Assembly: GCA_014529385.2 (NCBI GenBank)
Contig: CM043965.1
Location: 61,679,433 to 61,743,432, forward strand
Length of the DNA: 64,000 nucleotides
Reading direction: 5' to 3'
Source of the DNA: Adiantum capillus-veneris
Lineage: Eukaryota > Streptophyta > Polypodiopsida > Polypodiales > Pteridaceae
Below are positions 63,153 to 64,000 of this stretch, piece after piece (within the stretch, counting starts at the first letter, position 1; every line of letters starts with the position of its first letter). Under the pieces are notes generated by a model. That model worked only from the letters and a program-made list of their open reading frames with translations. It was not told the origin of the DNA and searched no databases. The translations under genes were made by a program, and so were the position numbers.

Positions 63153-64000
63153 ATGAGTAGCGACGAGGATGTGGGACCGTCCAACCGAAACACCTATCTC
63201 TCAACGAGGGTCTTATGTCCTTGTAATCAATGCAAGCATGCTGTGCGACGGACAAGACGTGTTTCTTTGCAGCACGTTCGCGAATTTGGCGAGTTCGATC
63301 CATCTATTATAGATCGAGTTGTTGCCAATTATAACTCGTCGGACTCTGACGCTGGCCAACAAGCAGCAATCTTGCAACCCAATAGACGTGTTCGCAGGCG
63401 CTTTGGTCAAGCAGCATATGTGAGGCCACAAGATGTAGCCTCTGACAGCTCGGGGGATGATCATGCAGAGCACATTCCCAACGAGGCAATGTTTGAGCCC
63501 GAGATTGATGAAATGATCGAGACGATCATGGATTCAGAAAGGCTTATCTATGATGATATGAAAAGTGAAGCCGATACGCCATTGTATAATGGAGCACGTA
63601 TGTCTAGATTGAAAGCACTCCTGGTTCTTCTCAACATGCAGGCAAAGTTTGGATGGAGTGACACTAGCGTCACAACGCTTTTCAGGTGATCTATTACAAT
63701 TAGTTTACTTTAATAGAACTCTAAATGTATAATGATCTGATAGATTTTTACACGACTGTTTCATATTTTTATGTTGTGTAGATTGCTGAAAGAGCACATA
63801 CTACCAGCTGACAATGTGATGCCAGATTCCCGAGATGAAGCAAGAAAGATTTTGCGAAACTTGGGGATGGATTACAATTCTATCCACTCTTGTCCTAATG
63901 ACTGCATTCTTTTCAGAGGGGAATACATAGACATGGAGAAGTGTCCGAAATGTGATTCCGAAAGATATCGAGTAGATCTCCACGGGACAAAAATTCCACA
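63153..64000 (+). CDS. TNP2-like CACTA transposase, exons 1 and 2 (cut by the window end)
   Basis: Exon 1 is 63153-63685, the intron is 63686-63781 (GTGATC...GTGTAG, 96 bp), and exon 2 starts 63782 and leaves the window. The split codon AG|A keeps the frame, and the exon-1 end TTLFR joins smoothly to LLKEHILP. The N terminus has CPCNQCKHAVRRTRR (Cys22, Cys24, Cys27) and HVREFG, fitting the transposase-associated domain. Exon 2 has CPNDCILFRGEY and CPKCDSERY, the start of the Transposase_21 (TNP2) family. I chose the ATG at 63153, though upstream exons are possible. The enzyme would bind the element ends and cut them. No stop is seen in the visible part, so the gene may be intact. Confidence 0.88.
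63686..63781 (+). other. intron of the transposase gene
   Basis: A 96-bp AT-rich stretch with GT at the 5' end and a T-rich tract before TTGTGTAG at the 3' end. It has in-frame stops, and removing it restores the TNP2 frame. Confidence 0.85.

Larger units (their letters stand above)
61338..64000 (+). mobile_element. CACTA (En/Spm-type) DNA transposon, 5' part
   Basis: It starts with CACTACAAGAGGCTCTTC, the CACTA-type terminus (commonly CACTACAAGAAA), then a subterminal region with repeated AGCGACGCT/AGCGTCGCT motifs. A TNP2-like transposase gene starts at 63153 and runs out of the window. Sequence just before 61338 belongs to the 3' region of element B, so this is a nested insertion. The 3-bp TAG at 61335-61337 could be the target duplication, but the other end is not visible. 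Confidence 0.88.

Overview
This window is repeat-dominated nuclear DNA of a land plant. I see no intact host gene. The signs are plant-type Ty1/copia, Ty3/gypsy and LINE coding remnants, a CACTA transposon with a TNP2-like transposase, plant-style tRNA primer sites next to LTR ends, and many GA and CA microsatellites. Some gypsy families resemble ones I associate with ferns, lycophytes or gymnosperms, but that is a memory-based impression and I would not name a species.

Layout. 1-4790 (-): decayed copia element with its 5' LTR. 4791-9114: gene-free DNA with microsatellites. 9115-15261 (+): element E, a gag-only LTR element. 16060-18794 (+): decayed LINE. 19300-20090: array of about 190-bp repeats. 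About 21900-44110 (-): old gypsy element A, split by gypsy element D (24100-34667, -), which has both LTRs and most coding domains. 44111-46147: element C, an LTR-element remnant. 46148-47190: two LTR pieces joined head to head. About 47191-61337 (+): gypsy element B, a relative of A with nearly its whole coding region but several stops and one frameshift. 61338-64000 (+): 5' part of a CACTA element that appears to sit in the 3' untranslated region of B; it carries a captured host gene fragment and the start of its transposase.

What stands out. A and B share an unusual plan. The integrase has two consecutive HHCC zinc-binding modules. A second retropepsin-like domain follows the integrase, besides the usual protease before the reverse transcriptase. 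A basic tail with repeated K-x-I/V-W-x-x-K motifs comes after that. Both carry untranslated arrays in which a palindrome recurs about every 285 bp, with a different palindrome in each family but the same spacing. D has an extra upstream ORF with its own CCHC knuckle, plus a second RNase H domain. E and D share an identical 19-nt primer-binding site although their LTRs differ, so E may depend on proteins of a D-like element.

All family assignments come from reading motifs by eye; no database search was possible.
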